Source: an uncultured Bacilli bacterium
GTDB lineage: Bacteria > Bacillota_I > Bacilli_A > RF39 > UBA660
Assembly: GCA_944363635.1 (NCBI GenBank)
Contig: CALVUP010000008.1
Span: 1 to 61,554, forward strand
DNA: 61,554 nt
Direction of reading: 5' to 3'
Below the pieces are notes generated by a model. It was not told the DNA's origin. It was given only the letters and a program-made list of their open reading frames with translations, and did not search any database. The position numbers and the translations under genes were made by a program. Shown here piece after piece: positions 8,887 through 16,970 of the stretch; the first letter of the stretch is position 1, and the number at the start of each line of letters is the position of its first letter.

Positions 8887-9654
8887 TTTTTCAATTAAAT
8901 TTTTAAAAAGATATGTTGTTGTTAAAATTCCAATTCCACCAGGGGTCTTAGTTGTGTATTTAACTTTATCAAGCACATCTTTTATATCTATATCGCCATA
9001 AATTTTGTTTTCTTTGTAAGAAGTTCCAACATCAATTAAAATAGCATTTTCTTTTATATATTCTTTTTTTATCGAATGAGGACGGCCTATCGCACTAATT
9101 AAGATATCAGCGTTAGATACAAGCTGTTTTATGTTTTTTGTCTTAGAATGGCATTGTATTACTTTATAACCGTTGTTTTTTAAATAATTAAATAAAGGAG
9201 TACCTACCAACGGACCTCTTCCGAGGATCACGATAGAATCTGTTTTTTTATATTGTACGTGATTAAGAACTTCTAAAATTGCATAAACTGTATTAGGAAG
9301 TTTTAAATTATCAACATTCTTATGTGTAGTAATGTTTTTATTAATTTTTTCATAATTGTATTTAGAATTTCTAGGATTAATAAATAGAATCCCTTGTACA
9401 TCAGTATTTGTATTAAGATCATCAATTGTATTTATGATTGTTTTTTCATCAATATCATTTTGAAAAGGGTATTCTAGTATTTGAACATTTAATTCTTTTG
9501 CTTCTTTTTTTATTTGTGTTAAATAAGAAAGAGAAGTTTGTTCTTTGCTTAAGTATAAACAAGCCATAACAAGTTTCTTTTTGTCTTTATTTCTTTTTAT
9601 TTCGTTTTGTAATGTTTCATTGATTTTTTTACAATTGATAATTTTATTATTCAT
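8863..9654 (-). CDS. folD: Divergent FolD-family protein (methylene-THF dehydrogenase/cyclohydrolase-like)
   Basis: 263 residues with FolD architecture. The N-terminal domain has SLSYLTQIKK in place of the catalytic SxxYxxxKxK block. A Rossmann domain follows with VILGRGPLVGTPL, ISAIGRPHSI, ILIDVG and TPGGIGILTTTYL. Catalytic positions differ from bifunctional FolD: the Lys is shifted or replaced (Ile48-Lys49), the Gln of LVQLPLP is missing (LFINPRN), and KDVDG reads KNVDN. Activity in folate metabolism is therefore doubtful. ATG 9654 is preferred over GTG 9660 because AGAGGTG precedes it. The 44-base leader is largely antisense to the tRNA-Lys anticodon arm. Confidence 0.8.
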   Translation of the reverse strand: MNNKIINCKKINETLQNEIKRNKDKKKLVMACLYLSKEQTSLSYLTQIKKEAKELNVQILEYPFQNDIDEKTIINTIDDLNTNTDVQGILFINPRNSKYNYEKINKNITTHKNVDNLKLPNTVYAILEVLNHVQYKKTDSIVILGRGPLVGTPLFNYLKNNGYKVIQCHSKTKNIKQLVSNADILISAIGRPHSIKKEYIKENAILIDVGTSYKENKIYGDIDIKDVLDKVKYTTKTPGGIGILTTTYLFKNLIEKNKKPSNH

Positions 9655-9670
9655 AAGCACCTCTATAAAC

Positions 9671-9694
9671 CAATTGACTCTTAATCAGTAGATT
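9671..9694 (-). promoter_or_regulatory. folD leader segment antisense to tRNA-Lys anticodon arm
   Basis: Plus-strand bases 9671-9690 match the tRNA-Lys sequence (CAACTGACTCTTAATCAGTG) at 18 of 20 positions; over 24 bases 20 match and every difference is a transition. Because the tRNA gene and folD are both on the minus strand, the folD mRNA leader carries the complement of the anticodon arm, with 15 uninterrupted pairs. It fills much of the short leader between the predicted start of transcription (about 9698) and the ribosome site. Confidence 0.7.
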
Positions 9695-9704
9695 TTATGT
9701 CTTG

Positions 9705-9710
9705 ATTATA
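9705..9710 (-). promoter_or_regulatory. -10 box of the folD promoter
   Basis: TATAAT on the minus strand, 51 bases before ATG 9654. No convincing -35 hexamer at 17 bases (T-rich there). It places the transcript start at about 9698. Confidence 0.5.
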
Positions 9711-9725
9711 TAATAACATAAAACA

Positions 9726-9760
9726 ATAAAAAATCTAGTAAACTTTGTTATTTACTAGAC
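9726..9760 (-). terminator. Terminator of the tRNA-Lys gene
   Basis: Read on the minus strand: TCTAGTAAA, loop, TTTACTAGA, then TTTTTT. It lies 14 bases after the tRNA-Lys CCA end and just before the folD promoter. Confidence 0.8.
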
Positions 9761-9773
9761 TTTATTATCCATT

Positions 9774-9849
9774 TGGTGTCCCCTTAGGGATTCGAACCCT
9801 AGACCCACTGATTAAGAGTCAGTTGCTCTACCAACTGAGCTAAGGAGAC
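9774..9849 (-). tRNA. tRNA-Lys (anticodon CTT)
   Basis: Full cloverleaf on the minus strand with acceptor GTCTCCT/AGGGGAC, anticodon arm TGACTCTTAATCA (anticodon CTT), T-arm GGGTTCGAATCCC and encoded CCA. It is followed by its own terminator. The anticodon arm recurs as an inverted copy in the folD leader. Confidence 0.98.
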
Positions 9850-9964
9850 AACTTGCTACATGTTTAATTATAACATATTTTGAATCTTTTACAAGCGATA
9901 AGGCAAAAAATGTTTCGTTTTGTAGCTAAAATACAAAAAAAATTAGAAAATATTGAACTTTTTC

Positions 9965-9993
9965 TTGCATATCTTTCAATTTTATAGTAGAAT
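9965..9993 (+). promoter_or_regulatory. Promoter of the tRNA-Ile/tRNA-Glu operon
   Basis: TTGCAT at 9965-9970, TAGAAT at 9988-9993, 17-bp spacer, 31 bases before the tRNA-Ile 5' end. Confidence 0.65.
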
Positions 9994-10024
9994 TTAGAAG
10001 TACACGTGATTTAAATACATAAAT

Positions 10025-10101
<77 letters not shown>

Positions 10102-10106
10102 TTTAT

Positions 10107-10183
10107 GGCCAGTTGGTGAAGTGGCTGAACACACTGCCCTTTCACGGCAGCATTCACGGGTTCAAATCCCGTACTGGTCACCA
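10107..10183 (+). tRNA. tRNA-Glu (anticodon TTC)
   Basis: Acceptor GGCCAGT/ACTGGTC, anticodon stem CTGCC/GGCAG with loop CTTTCAC (TTC), T-arm CGGGTTCAAATCCCG and encoded CCA. Second gene of the tRNA-Ile/Glu transcript; a terminator follows 11 bases later. Confidence 0.97.
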
Positions 10184-10194
10184 TGTGTATATAT

Positions 10195-10223
10195 ACTTCT
10201 CCTATGAGAAGTTTTCTTTTTTA
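10195..10223 (+). terminator. Terminator of the tRNA operon
   Basis: ACTTCTC, loop CTAT, GAGAAGT, then TTTTCTTTTTT. Confidence 0.85.
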
Positions 10224-10237
10224 TTTAAATGAATAAC

Positions 10238-10267
10238 AAAAGGTGTCTAAAGAAAGACACCTTTTTT
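10238..10267. terminator. Bidirectional terminator
   Basis: AAAAGGTGTCT, loop AAAGA, AGACACCTTTTTT. It ends the Ltp-repeat gene on the minus strand and can back up the tRNA terminator on the plus strand. Confidence 0.85.
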
Positions 10268-10277
10268 ATCTCAATAT

Positions 10278-10769
10278 TTATTCTAAATTATCTATGGCGT
10301 ATTGTGCTTCTTCAGCGGTAAATTGTTCCCCATATTCCGAAATCAATTGATCATATATTGCTTGTTTTGACATGCTCAATGATGTTTGATATTCTTTTGC
10401 TTTAGCAAGGGCATTCGCTTTCCAATCCGCTTTAATATTATCAATAGCATATTGAGCTGCTTCGGCTGAAAATTGTTCTCCATACTCAGAAGTCAACTGA
10501 TCGTAAATGCCTTGTTTTGACATATGCATCATTTCAGAATAAGATTCCGCTTTTGTTAAAGCATTTTTGTATTCTGTTGGAACATCCTCTTTTTTAGGTG
10601 TTTCTACTTTTTCTGAGTCGTTATTATCATTTATAGCTTCTTCTGTACTATTAGAATTTTTGCTTTCATTAGAACTACCCCCTGCTGCACTTCCAATTAC
10701 ACATATTACTAAAATTATTACAACGACAATAACCCATTTTGGCATTTTTTTCTTTTTCTCGCTTTCCAT
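10278..10769 (-). CDS. Membrane-anchored protein with two Ltp (surface lipoprotein) repeats
   Basis: 163 residues: basic start, one transmembrane segment (about 12-27, WVIVVVIILVICVIGS), an Asn/Ser/Glu linker, then two near-identical Ltp domains of about 45 residues (SKQ-IYDQL-SEYGEQF-AE-AQYAIDN). Ltp domains are known from phage TP-J34, where the lipoprotein blocks DNA injection by other phages. Here the membrane segment lacks a clean lipobox, so it is probably a helix anchor. AAAGGAGGTG gives a strong ribosome site. The superinfection-exclusion role is a family-based inference. Confidence 0.85.
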   Translation of the reverse strand: MESEKKKKMPKWVIVVVIILVICVIGSAAGGSSNESKNSNSTEEAINDNNDSEKVETPKKEDVPTEYKNALTKAESYSEMMHMSKQGIYDQLTSEYGEQFSAEAAQYAIDNIKADWKANALAKAKEYQTSLSMSKQAIYDQLISEYGEQFTAEEAQYAIDNLE

Positions 10770-10799
10770 TTACTACACCTCCTTTACTTCTAAGCCTTT

Positions 10800-11100
10800 A
10801 TTTTAAAACATCTTTACTAGCATGTTCTAAACTAAAATAATAATATTAATTTAATCTTTTTTATAACTCCAACATATTTTAAAATTATTATCGAACCATT
10901 TGTTTGATTTTTCTATTCGTATGAGCAAATTATAGGGTTTTATGTATTAAATTACATATAAAAATATCTAGCTTGTATCGATCATGGTCACACCTCCACC
11001 ATAGTTAATTAAATATCCGATACTGCTAGATATTTCTGTTTTGTCTATCGTTTGTTTATAGAAACGTTTCTTTATAATTCAATTATAATTCAAATCATGA
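10800..11100. other. Intergenic stretch without a gene
   Basis: About 300 bases between two minus-strand genes. Apart from the inverted repeat at 10962-11035, listed separately, I see only A+T-rich DNA, with no ORF, tRNA or clear promoter pair. Confidence 0.5.
10962..11035. repeat. Imperfect inverted repeat enclosing a ribosome site and five-codon ORF
   Basis: AAATATCTAGC-TTGTATCG (10962-10980) pairs with CGATACTGCTAGATATTT (11018-11035), about 17 pairs with one bulge. Read on the minus strand, the loop contains GGTGGAGGTGTGACC followed by ATG and the codons Met-Ile-Asp-Thr-Ser-stop, which run into the stem. It could be a leader-peptide or attenuator structure, a degenerate element, or chance. 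Confidence 0.45.
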
Positions 11101-11142
11101 AAAAAAGAAAGAAAAATGTCTTTTTATGTTTCTTTCTTTTTT
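11101..11142. terminator. Long-stem bidirectional terminator
   Basis: AAAAAAGAAAGAAA, a 14-base loop, then TTTCTTTCTTTTTT: a 14-bp perfect stem of A/G against T/C. It follows the minus-strand gene whose alternative-frame tail ends at 11124. Confidence 0.75.
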
Positions 11143-11754
11143 CTTGTTTTTCTTTTGATTTGTTCTTTTTTTATTTCATTAACTATTTCCATGGACTTTT
11201 CTGGAATTAAATCGAACAAAGTATAATAGGATTTATCATTTAGAATAAGTACGTTGAGTTGTTGTAGTAGAGGATGCATTGGAACTTACTTCTACTTCCC
11301 CGCCTGTAATTTCATTTTCGATTGTTTCTTCTTCATCAATTGTGTAATAGCGAATATTTTTAATTGGTAGTTTAATGATACGCAAACGGTCTTTATAAAA
11401 AGTATAATTTTCTATTTCTGGTGGATATGGGTAAATATATAAAGTTTTTCTTTCGATCCATATGTTGTTCCAGCCTGGGATAAAAGTGAATTCTTGATCG
11501 TTTGAAAAGTCTTCTATATAAATACTTAATGGATCTTTTTTAGGAATGATCTTTTCTGTTTGTTTATAATAAAATGCAATGCCATCTTGCCATTCTTTTT
11601 GCATTTGTTTTCTTTTTTTTAACGTTCGGATATACATAAAAATTCGAAATAAAATATATAATCCTATTAAACCAATGATTATATCAGCTAGCCACAATAA
11701 ATTAAAATGATCTAAAATAAATAGAACAATAATAAAGAATACAATATACTTCAT
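11124..11754 (-). pseudogene. Frameshifted membrane protein gene, unknown family
   Basis: The open frame 11754-11236 gives 172 residues: two transmembrane segments (about 3-22 and 24-40), a basic stretch, then a beta-rich domain (FTFIPGWNNIWIERKTLYIYPYPP). It ends in QRTYSK. Directly after, another frame continues as protein-like sequence LNDKSYYTLFDLIPEKSMEI, VNEIKKEQ and a basic tail, stopping with TAA at 11126-11124. One base lost or gained near 11255 would join them. It may be a real mutation or an assembly error. The start ATG 11754 has AGGAGAG before it and a TATAAT-like -10; upstream codons are not likely used. Confidence 0.65.
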
Positions 11755-11809
11755 AAAACTCTCCTCTTTTTCATTATATAGTATTTTTGTCTTTATGCAA
11801 AATCTTTTA

Positions 11810-11838
11810 TTGAATTTCATTTTTAAAAATAATATAAT
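11810..11838 (+). promoter_or_regulatory. Promoter of tex
   Basis: TTGAAT at 11810-11815, TATAAT at 11833-11838, 17-bp spacer, 19 bases before ATG 11858. It lies divergently next to the membrane-protein promoter. Confidence 0.75.
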
Positions 11839-11857
11839 TGATATACTGGAGGTAAAT

Positions 11858-14014
11858 ATGAATAGCACAATCGTAGAAGAAATTAGTAAAAGTTTAAATA
11901 TTACGAAAAGACAAGTAGAAGTTGTTTTAAAGATGTTAGAAGAGGGAAATACAATACCTTTTATTGCTCGATATAGAAAAGAAGCGACTGGTGGATTAAG
12001 TGAGGAAATTATTAAAAGTATTGGAGATATTTATGAATACCAAATCAATTTATTAAAGAGAAAAGAGGCTGTTATTGGCTTAATCGATGAAAAAGGGATG
12101 CTTACAGATGAATTGAAAATGCAGATTATGAATTGTATGAAATTGGTTGAGGTAGAGGATCTTTATCGACCTTTTAAAGAAAAGAAAAAAACAAAAGCCA
12201 GTGAAGCAATTAAGTTGGGGTTAGAACCGCTTGCAAAAGAAATTTTAAAATTTCCAAGAAGTGGAGATCTGGATATGTTATTAAGCAAATATCTTAATGA
12301 TAAAGTAAAAACGAAAGAAGAAGCTTTACAAGGGGCCAAATATATTCTTGCAGAAATGATTTCAGATAATGCCTGGTATCGAAAAGATATTCGTAAACAC
12401 GTATATTTTCACGGAACCATTTCATCCAAAAAAAAGAAAACAGCTAAAGATGACAATAAAATTTATGAAATGTATTATGCCTATAGTGAGGCTATTTCAA
12501 AGATTAAACCACATCGTATTTTGGCCTTGAATCGTGGAGAGAGTGAAAAAGTATTAACGATATCTGTGGATATTGCGGAAGAAGAGATTCTTTCTTATTT
12601 AGAACGAAAAGTGATTGGTAAAAGGGAATCTTTTGTAAATGAGGTTGTAAGAGAAGCTATTTTAGATAGTTATAAAAGGTTAATATTTCCAAGCGTTGAA
12701 AGAGAAATCCGTTCGGAGTTAAAAGAAAAAGGAGAAGAAGCTGCTATTGCAAATTTCTGTAAAAATTTAGAGGCTTTGTTGCTTACACCACCGATGAAGG
12801 AAAAAGTCGTTTTGGGTTTCGATCCTGGTTTTGTAAATGGGTGTAAGTTGGCTGTAGTAGACAAAAATGGTAAATATTTAGATTCAACAGTCATTAAGCC
12901 ATTTTTAAAAGGAAATACAGATCTTTATATCAAACAGAGTAAAGAGATTGTAAAAACGTTAATCAATAAGTATCATATTGATATTATTGCCATAGGAAAT
13001 GGTACAGCTTCTCGTGAATCAGAAAAGTTTTGTGCAGAGTTGATTCAAGAGTATCATTTGGATTGTAAATATGTTATCGTCTCTGAAGCTGGAGCGTCTA
13101 TTTATTCAGCTTCTAAAATTGCTATAGAAGAGTTCCCGGATTTAGCTGTAGAAAAAAGAAGTGCTGTTAGTATTGCTAGACGTTTGCAAGACCCACTATC
13201 TGAACTTGTTAAAGTTCCACCAGAAGGAATAGGGGTAGGCTTATATCAACATGATGTATCTCCTAAAAAATTAGCCGACAACTTGGATTTTATTGTTGAA
13301 AAAACGGTAAATGCTGTTGGGGTCAATATCAATACAGCTTCTTCTTCTTTGTTAAAATATGTTTCAGGTATAACTAAAAAAGCGATTGATAAAATTATTT
13401 CCTATAGAGAATCTAAAGGGAAAATACATTCTAGAGAAGAAATAAAAAAAGCCAAATTATTAACGGATAAGGCCTATGAACAAGCGATTGGTTTTTTACG
13501 AATTCCAGAAGGAGATCATATTTTGGATCAGACAAGTATTCATCCGGAAAGTTATGGTGTGGTATCGGATTTACTAAATGAAATACATTGTACATTAGAT
13601 CAGATTGGTACTCATGAATTAATAGAAAAGTTGAATTCTATAGATAAAGACGAGTATAAAGAAAAGCTTCATACAGATATTTATACTTTAGAAGATGTAA
13701 TCAATTCATTAAAAAAACCAAATCGAGATCCTAGAGATGACATGCCACAACCAATACTTAAAAGCGATGTACTTACTTTAGATGATTTAAAAGTGGGAAT
13801 GAAATTACAAGGAACGGTTCGAAATGTCGTTGATTTTGGAGTTTTTATTGATGTTGGTTTGCATAATGATGGGTTAGCACATATTTCAAAACTTACCAAG
13901 AAATATATAAAGCATCCTAGCGAAGTATTAAGTGTTGGGGATATTGTTGATTGTTATGTGATTGATATAAATAAAGAAAAAGAAAAAGTAGGTTTAAGTT
14001 TAATTGAAGAATAA
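11858..14014 (+). CDS. tex: Tex family RNA-binding transcription accessory protein
   Basis: 718 residues with the full Tex layout. The N-terminal HTH-like domain begins SKSLNITKRQVEVVLKML; TIPFIARYRKEATGGL follows. A YqgF/RuvX-like domain opens with LGFDPGFVNGCKLAVVD and contains IGNGTASRESE; then helix-hairpin-helix repeats (VGVNINTASSSLLKYVSG); and a C-terminal S1 domain (KLQGTVRNVVDFGVFIDVG). Tex acts in transcription and RNA turnover in the cytoplasm. ATG 11858 follows GGAGGT; the upstream 21 in-frame codons overlap the promoter and are not used. Confidence 0.96.
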   Translation: MNSTIVEEISKSLNITKRQVEVVLKMLEEGNTIPFIARYRKEATGGLSEEIIKSIGDIYEYQINLLKRKEAVIGLIDEKGMLTDELKMQIMNCMKLVEVEDLYRPFKEKKKTKASEAIKLGLEPLAKEILKFPRSGDLDMLLSKYLNDKVKTKEEALQGAKYILAEMISDNAWYRKDIRKHVYFHGTISSKKKKTAKDDNKIYEMYYAYSEAISKIKPHRILALNRGESEKVLTISVDIAEEEILSYLERKVIGKRESFVNEVVREAILDSYKRLIFPSVEREIRSELKEKGEEAAIANFCKNLEALLLTPPMKEKVVLGFDPGFVNGCKLAVVDKNGKYLDSTVIKPFLKGNTDLYIKQSKEIVKTLINKYHIDIIAIGNGTASRESEKFCAELIQEYHLDCKYVIVSEAGASIYSASKIAIEEFPDLAVEKRSAVSIARRLQDPLSELVKVPPEGIGVGLYQHDVSPKKLADNLDFIVEKTVNAVGVNINTASSSLLKYVSGITKKAIDKIISYRESKGKIHSREEIKKAKLLTDKAYEQAIGFLRIPEGDHILDQTSIHPESYGVVSDLLNEIHCTLDQIGTHELIEKLNSIDKDEYKEKLHTDIYTLEDVINSLKKPNRDPRDDMPQPILKSDVLTLDDLKVGMKLQGTVRNVVDFGVFIDVGLHNDGLAHISKLTKKYIKHPSEVLSVGDIVDCYVIDINKEKEKVGLSLIEE

Positions 14015-14016
14015 GG

Positions 14017-14047
14017 AATATAGCATATAAAATATGCTATATTTTCT
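14017..14047 (+). terminator. Terminator of tex
   Basis: AATATAGCATAT, loop AAA, ATATGCTATATT, then TTCTTTT. Confidence 0.8.
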
Positions 14048-14120
14048 TTTCAAAAACCTTTCATATTTACTTCATTGTTTTTTCATGTTTTTTTGCGTAA
14101 ATTAATAACGAGGTGATACA

Positions 14121-15593
14121 GTGTATATATTAAAAAACGCATGGATTTCTATTTCTAGAAATAAAGGAAGAAATATTTTGATTGCAATCCTTATTTTTGT
14201 AATTGCAATTGCATCTACGGTAACTCTTGCTATAAGAAATGCTGCAAGTCGTTTAATTGATTCTTATTATGATGCCTATCAAGTAGAAGCGACTATAGGA
14301 ATGTCTAGAGAAAACATTATGGGAGAACTGGAAGAAAAAGATAAGGATACGATTTTGGAAAATGCATCAAATGTGATATTAACGCAAGAAAAAATTGATT
14401 CATATGGGGATAGTGAATATGTAAATAATTACTTTTATACAGCCACAACCTATTTAAATTCTTCTCAAATAGAAGCTGTAACTTCTACTTTTGAAGGTGG
14501 TAATAAAGAAGGAAAGGGTGGACCTGTAAGATCAGATCAACAAAATAGTACAGGAGATTTTACTATTGTTGGTTATCATTCTTATACAGCCATGAGTGAG
14601 TTTATTACAGGAGATTATACGATTACAGATGGAAGCGTTAGTGAAGACTTTTCTTCTAACTCTTGTTTAGTAAATGAGGAATTGGCTACAACGAATCATT
14701 TGGAAGTAGGAGATACTATTACTTTTACTGATCCATCCGATAGTAGTAAAACCTATACCTTAGAAATATCTGGTATTTATACTGATAATGAGAACTCTAG
14801 TGATAATAAGATGAATATGTTTAGCAATTCTTCAAATAAGATTATTACGAATATAAATCAAGTATTAAAGATGGATCGTAATGCAACGTTAAGTCCAATC
14901 TATATTTTAAAAAGTATGGATGTATTAGATGCTTTTAAAGAAGAAGTTTCAAGTAAAGGATTAAATGAATATTTAGAAGTACAAGATAATTTATCAGAAG
15001 TAGAAAATCAATTAAGTTCTATTTCGAATGTAAAAACTTTTGCAACAACTTTCTTAGGAATCACCTTACTTATTGGTGGATTTGTGTTGTTTGTAATTAA
15101 CATGATTCATATTCGTGAACGAAAGTATGAGATTGGAGTTCTTCGAACCATTGGTATGACAAAAAGTAAGTTATCTATGCAATTTATAGCAGAAGTTTTA
15201 ATTGTGGCGTTTTTTGCTTTAGTTGCTGATGCATGTGTTGGATCCGTTGTGAGTGTACCCGTAGCAAATCATTTATTAGAAAGTGAAATTAATACGAGCC
15301 GAGAAAATAAGGAGAATATAGATCGAAATTTCGGAAAAAATGATTCTATACCTTCAAAGGAGGAAACAGAAACAAATGATATAAAAACACAAGAGCCAGC
15401 AGAAGAATTCGATTCGACATCTCTTGGAGGGCCAAATGTTGAACAAATTACACAAATAAATGCCGTTGTTGATTTTAAAGTAATTGTACAACTTTTGTTG
15501 ATTGGTCTTGGATTGACCTTTATTTCTTCTTGCGCATCGATGGTAAGTATCCAAAGATTTTCACCGCTTACCATTTTAAAAGAAAGGAGTTAA
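14121..15593 (+). CDS. MacB/FtsX-type ABC transporter permease
   Basis: 490 residues: one N-terminal transmembrane helix (about 19-40), a large extracellular domain (about 45-300), and three C-terminal helices (about 308-330, 350-380, 455-478), the 1+3 layout of MacB/FtsX permeases. The motif RERKYEIGVLRTIGMTKSK after the second helix is the usual coupling segment. A Ser/Asn/Glu-rich loop separates the last two helices. The start is GTG 14121 behind GAGGTGAT. The ATPase begins three bases after the stop. Substrate unknown; such pairs export peptides or lipids, or sense the envelope. Confidence 0.9.
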   Translation: MYILKNAWISISRNKGRNILIAILIFVIAIASTVTLAIRNAASRLIDSYYDAYQVEATIGMSRENIMGELEEKDKDTILENASNVILTQEKIDSYGDSEYVNNYFYTATTYLNSSQIEAVTSTFEGGNKEGKGGPVRSDQQNSTGDFTIVGYHSYTAMSEFITGDYTITDGSVSEDFSSNSCLVNEELATTNHLEVGDTITFTDPSDSSKTYTLEISGIYTDNENSSDNKMNMFSNSSNKIITNINQVLKMDRNATLSPIYILKSMDVLDAFKEEVSSKGLNEYLEVQDNLSEVENQLSSISNVKTFATTFLGITLLIGGFVLFVINMIHIRERKYEIGVLRTIGMTKSKLSMQFIAEVLIVAFFALVADACVGSVVSVPVANHLLESEINTSRENKENIDRNFGKNDSIPSKEETETNDIKTQEPAEEFDSTSLGGPNVEQITQINAVVDFKVIVQLLLIGLGLTFISSCASMVSIQRFSPLTILKERS

Positions 15594-15596
15594 AAT

Positions 15597-16295
15597 ATGA
15601 CTGTATTAGAGCTTAAAAATGTAGGATATCGTTATCGTGATGCGAAAGACAATGATTTTGTATTTCAGAATTTAAATTATACATTTGAACTTGGAAAGAT
15701 TTATGCAATTCGCGGAAAGAGTGGAACAGGGAAGACAACTTTATTATCTTTATTAAGCGGGCTTGAAAAGTGTGATTATGGAACGATTGCATTTGATGGG
15801 AAGGATTTAAGACACATGAATTTGGATTCTTATCGTAGTCATCAAATTGGAATTGTTTTTCAATCTTTCAATTTACTTCCTCATTTAACGGCTATAGAAA
15901 ACATTATTTTGTCTATGGATATCAGTGGAAACAAATCAAAGTATAAAAGACAAGAAGCTATAGAACTTTTAAAAAAAGTTGGACTTAATGAAAAAGAAGG
16001 AGACCGAAGAGTATTAAAGTTATCTGGAGGAGAACAACAAAGAGTCGCTATCGCTAGAAGCTTATCTTATAATCCGAAAATAATTCTTGCGGATGAACCA
16101 ACAGGTAATTTAGATGCGGAAACTGAAAATGATATTATGAAAATCTTTAAAAACTTGGCTAAAGAAGGAAAATGTATTATTATTGTCACACATTCGAATA
16201 ATGTTGCAAGTCAAGCGGATCTTGTTTTTTCCTTGGCAAAAGAAAATAAGAAGAAGTCTTTAAAAAAGGACAAAAATTTTAATACAAAGAATTGA
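15597..16295 (+). CDS. ABC transporter ATP-binding protein (MacB/LolD type)
   Basis: 232 residues with Walker A GKSGTGKTT, the Q-loop in VFQSFNLLPHLT, signature LSGGEQQRVAIARSL, Walker B IILADEPTGNLD and the H-loop VTHS. It is the partner of the upstream 1+3-helix permease, three bases apart, with AAAGGAG of the permease tail serving as ribosome site. The C-terminus is a short Lys-rich tail (KENKKKSLKKDKNFNTKN). It powers mechanotransmission or export rather than import by family type. Confidence 0.93.
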   Translation: MTVLELKNVGYRYRDAKDNDFVFQNLNYTFELGKIYAIRGKSGTGKTTLLSLLSGLEKCDYGTIAFDGKDLRHMNLDSYRSHQIGIVFQSFNLLPHLTAIENIILSMDISGNKSKYKRQEAIELLKKVGLNEKEGDRRVLKLSGGEQQRVAIARSLSYNPKIILADEPTGNLDAETENDIMKIFKNLAKEGKCIIIVTHSNNVASQADLVFSLAKENKKKSLKKDKNFNTKN

Positions 16296-16366
16296 ATATC
16301 TTTCTTAAATATGCTATATTATTAAGTGATTAGTAGTGTAAACTACTTATTAAGAAGGAGGTATTT

Positions 16367-16906
16367 ATGGAATTAAAAGGAAGTAAAACAGAACAAAATT
16401 TAATGACAGCTTTTGCTGGAGAAAGCCAAGCTAGAAATAAGTATACATATTATGCAAGTAAAGCTAAGAAAGATGGTTATGAACAAATCGCTGCTATCTT
16501 TGAAGAAACTGCAAATAATGAAAAAGAACATGCTAAGATGTGGTTTAAGGAATTACATGGTGGCGATATTCCTGCTACTATGGAAAATTTATTAGATGCT
16601 GCAGCTGGTGAAAACTACGAATGGACCGATATGTATGATGGTTTTGCTAAGACAGCAAAAGAAGAAGGATTCGATCGCATTGCATACTTATTTGAAGAAG
16701 TTGCTAAGATTGAAAAAGAACATGAAGAAAGATATAGAAAACTTATTAAGAATATTGAAGAAGGATTGGTATTCTCTAGAGATGGAGATAAGATTTGGAT
16801 TTGTAGAAACTGTGGACATATCGTTATTGGTAAAGAAGCTCCAAAGGTTTGCCCAGTATGTGCACATCCACAAGCATTCTTTGAAATTAAGAAAGAAAAC
16901 TATTAA
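16367..16906 (+). CDS. Rubrerythrin
   Basis: 179 residues. The ferritin-like diiron domain has the first metal helix [15 protein letters not shown], then [11 protein letters not shown] and later [16 protein letters not shown]-terminal rubredoxin-like domain holds CRNCG and [11 protein letters not shown], the four Cys for one iron. Rubrerythrin reduces hydrogen peroxide in anaerobes, fitting an obligately anaerobic gut organism. GGAGG precedes the start; it is transcribed alone or with the small gene behind it. Confidence 0.96.
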   Translation: MELKGSKTEQNLMTAFAGESQARNKYTYYASKAKKDGYEQIAAIFEETANNEKEHAKMWFKELHGGDIPATMENLLDAAAGENYEWTDMYDGFAKTAKEEGFDRIAYLFEEVAKIEKEHEERYRKLIKNIEEGLVFSRDGDKIWICRNCGHIVIGKEAPKVCPVCAHPQAFFEIKKENY

Positions 16907-16970
16907 TTGGTTTTCTTTTTTTTATTTTGTAAGAAAACTTGGTATAATAGAATGAGCAGGAGGAAGATTT

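Noticed and set aside
9671-9694. Reading the tRNA-Lys copy as an integration (att) relic
   Set aside because: att duplications repeat the tRNA 3' end in direct orientation. This copy covers the anticodon arm in inverted orientation, and no integrase lies nearby.
10962-11035. Type I toxin of the holin-like family
   Set aside because: The reading frame after the strong ribosome site ends after five codons and no hydrophobic peptide follows in any frame.
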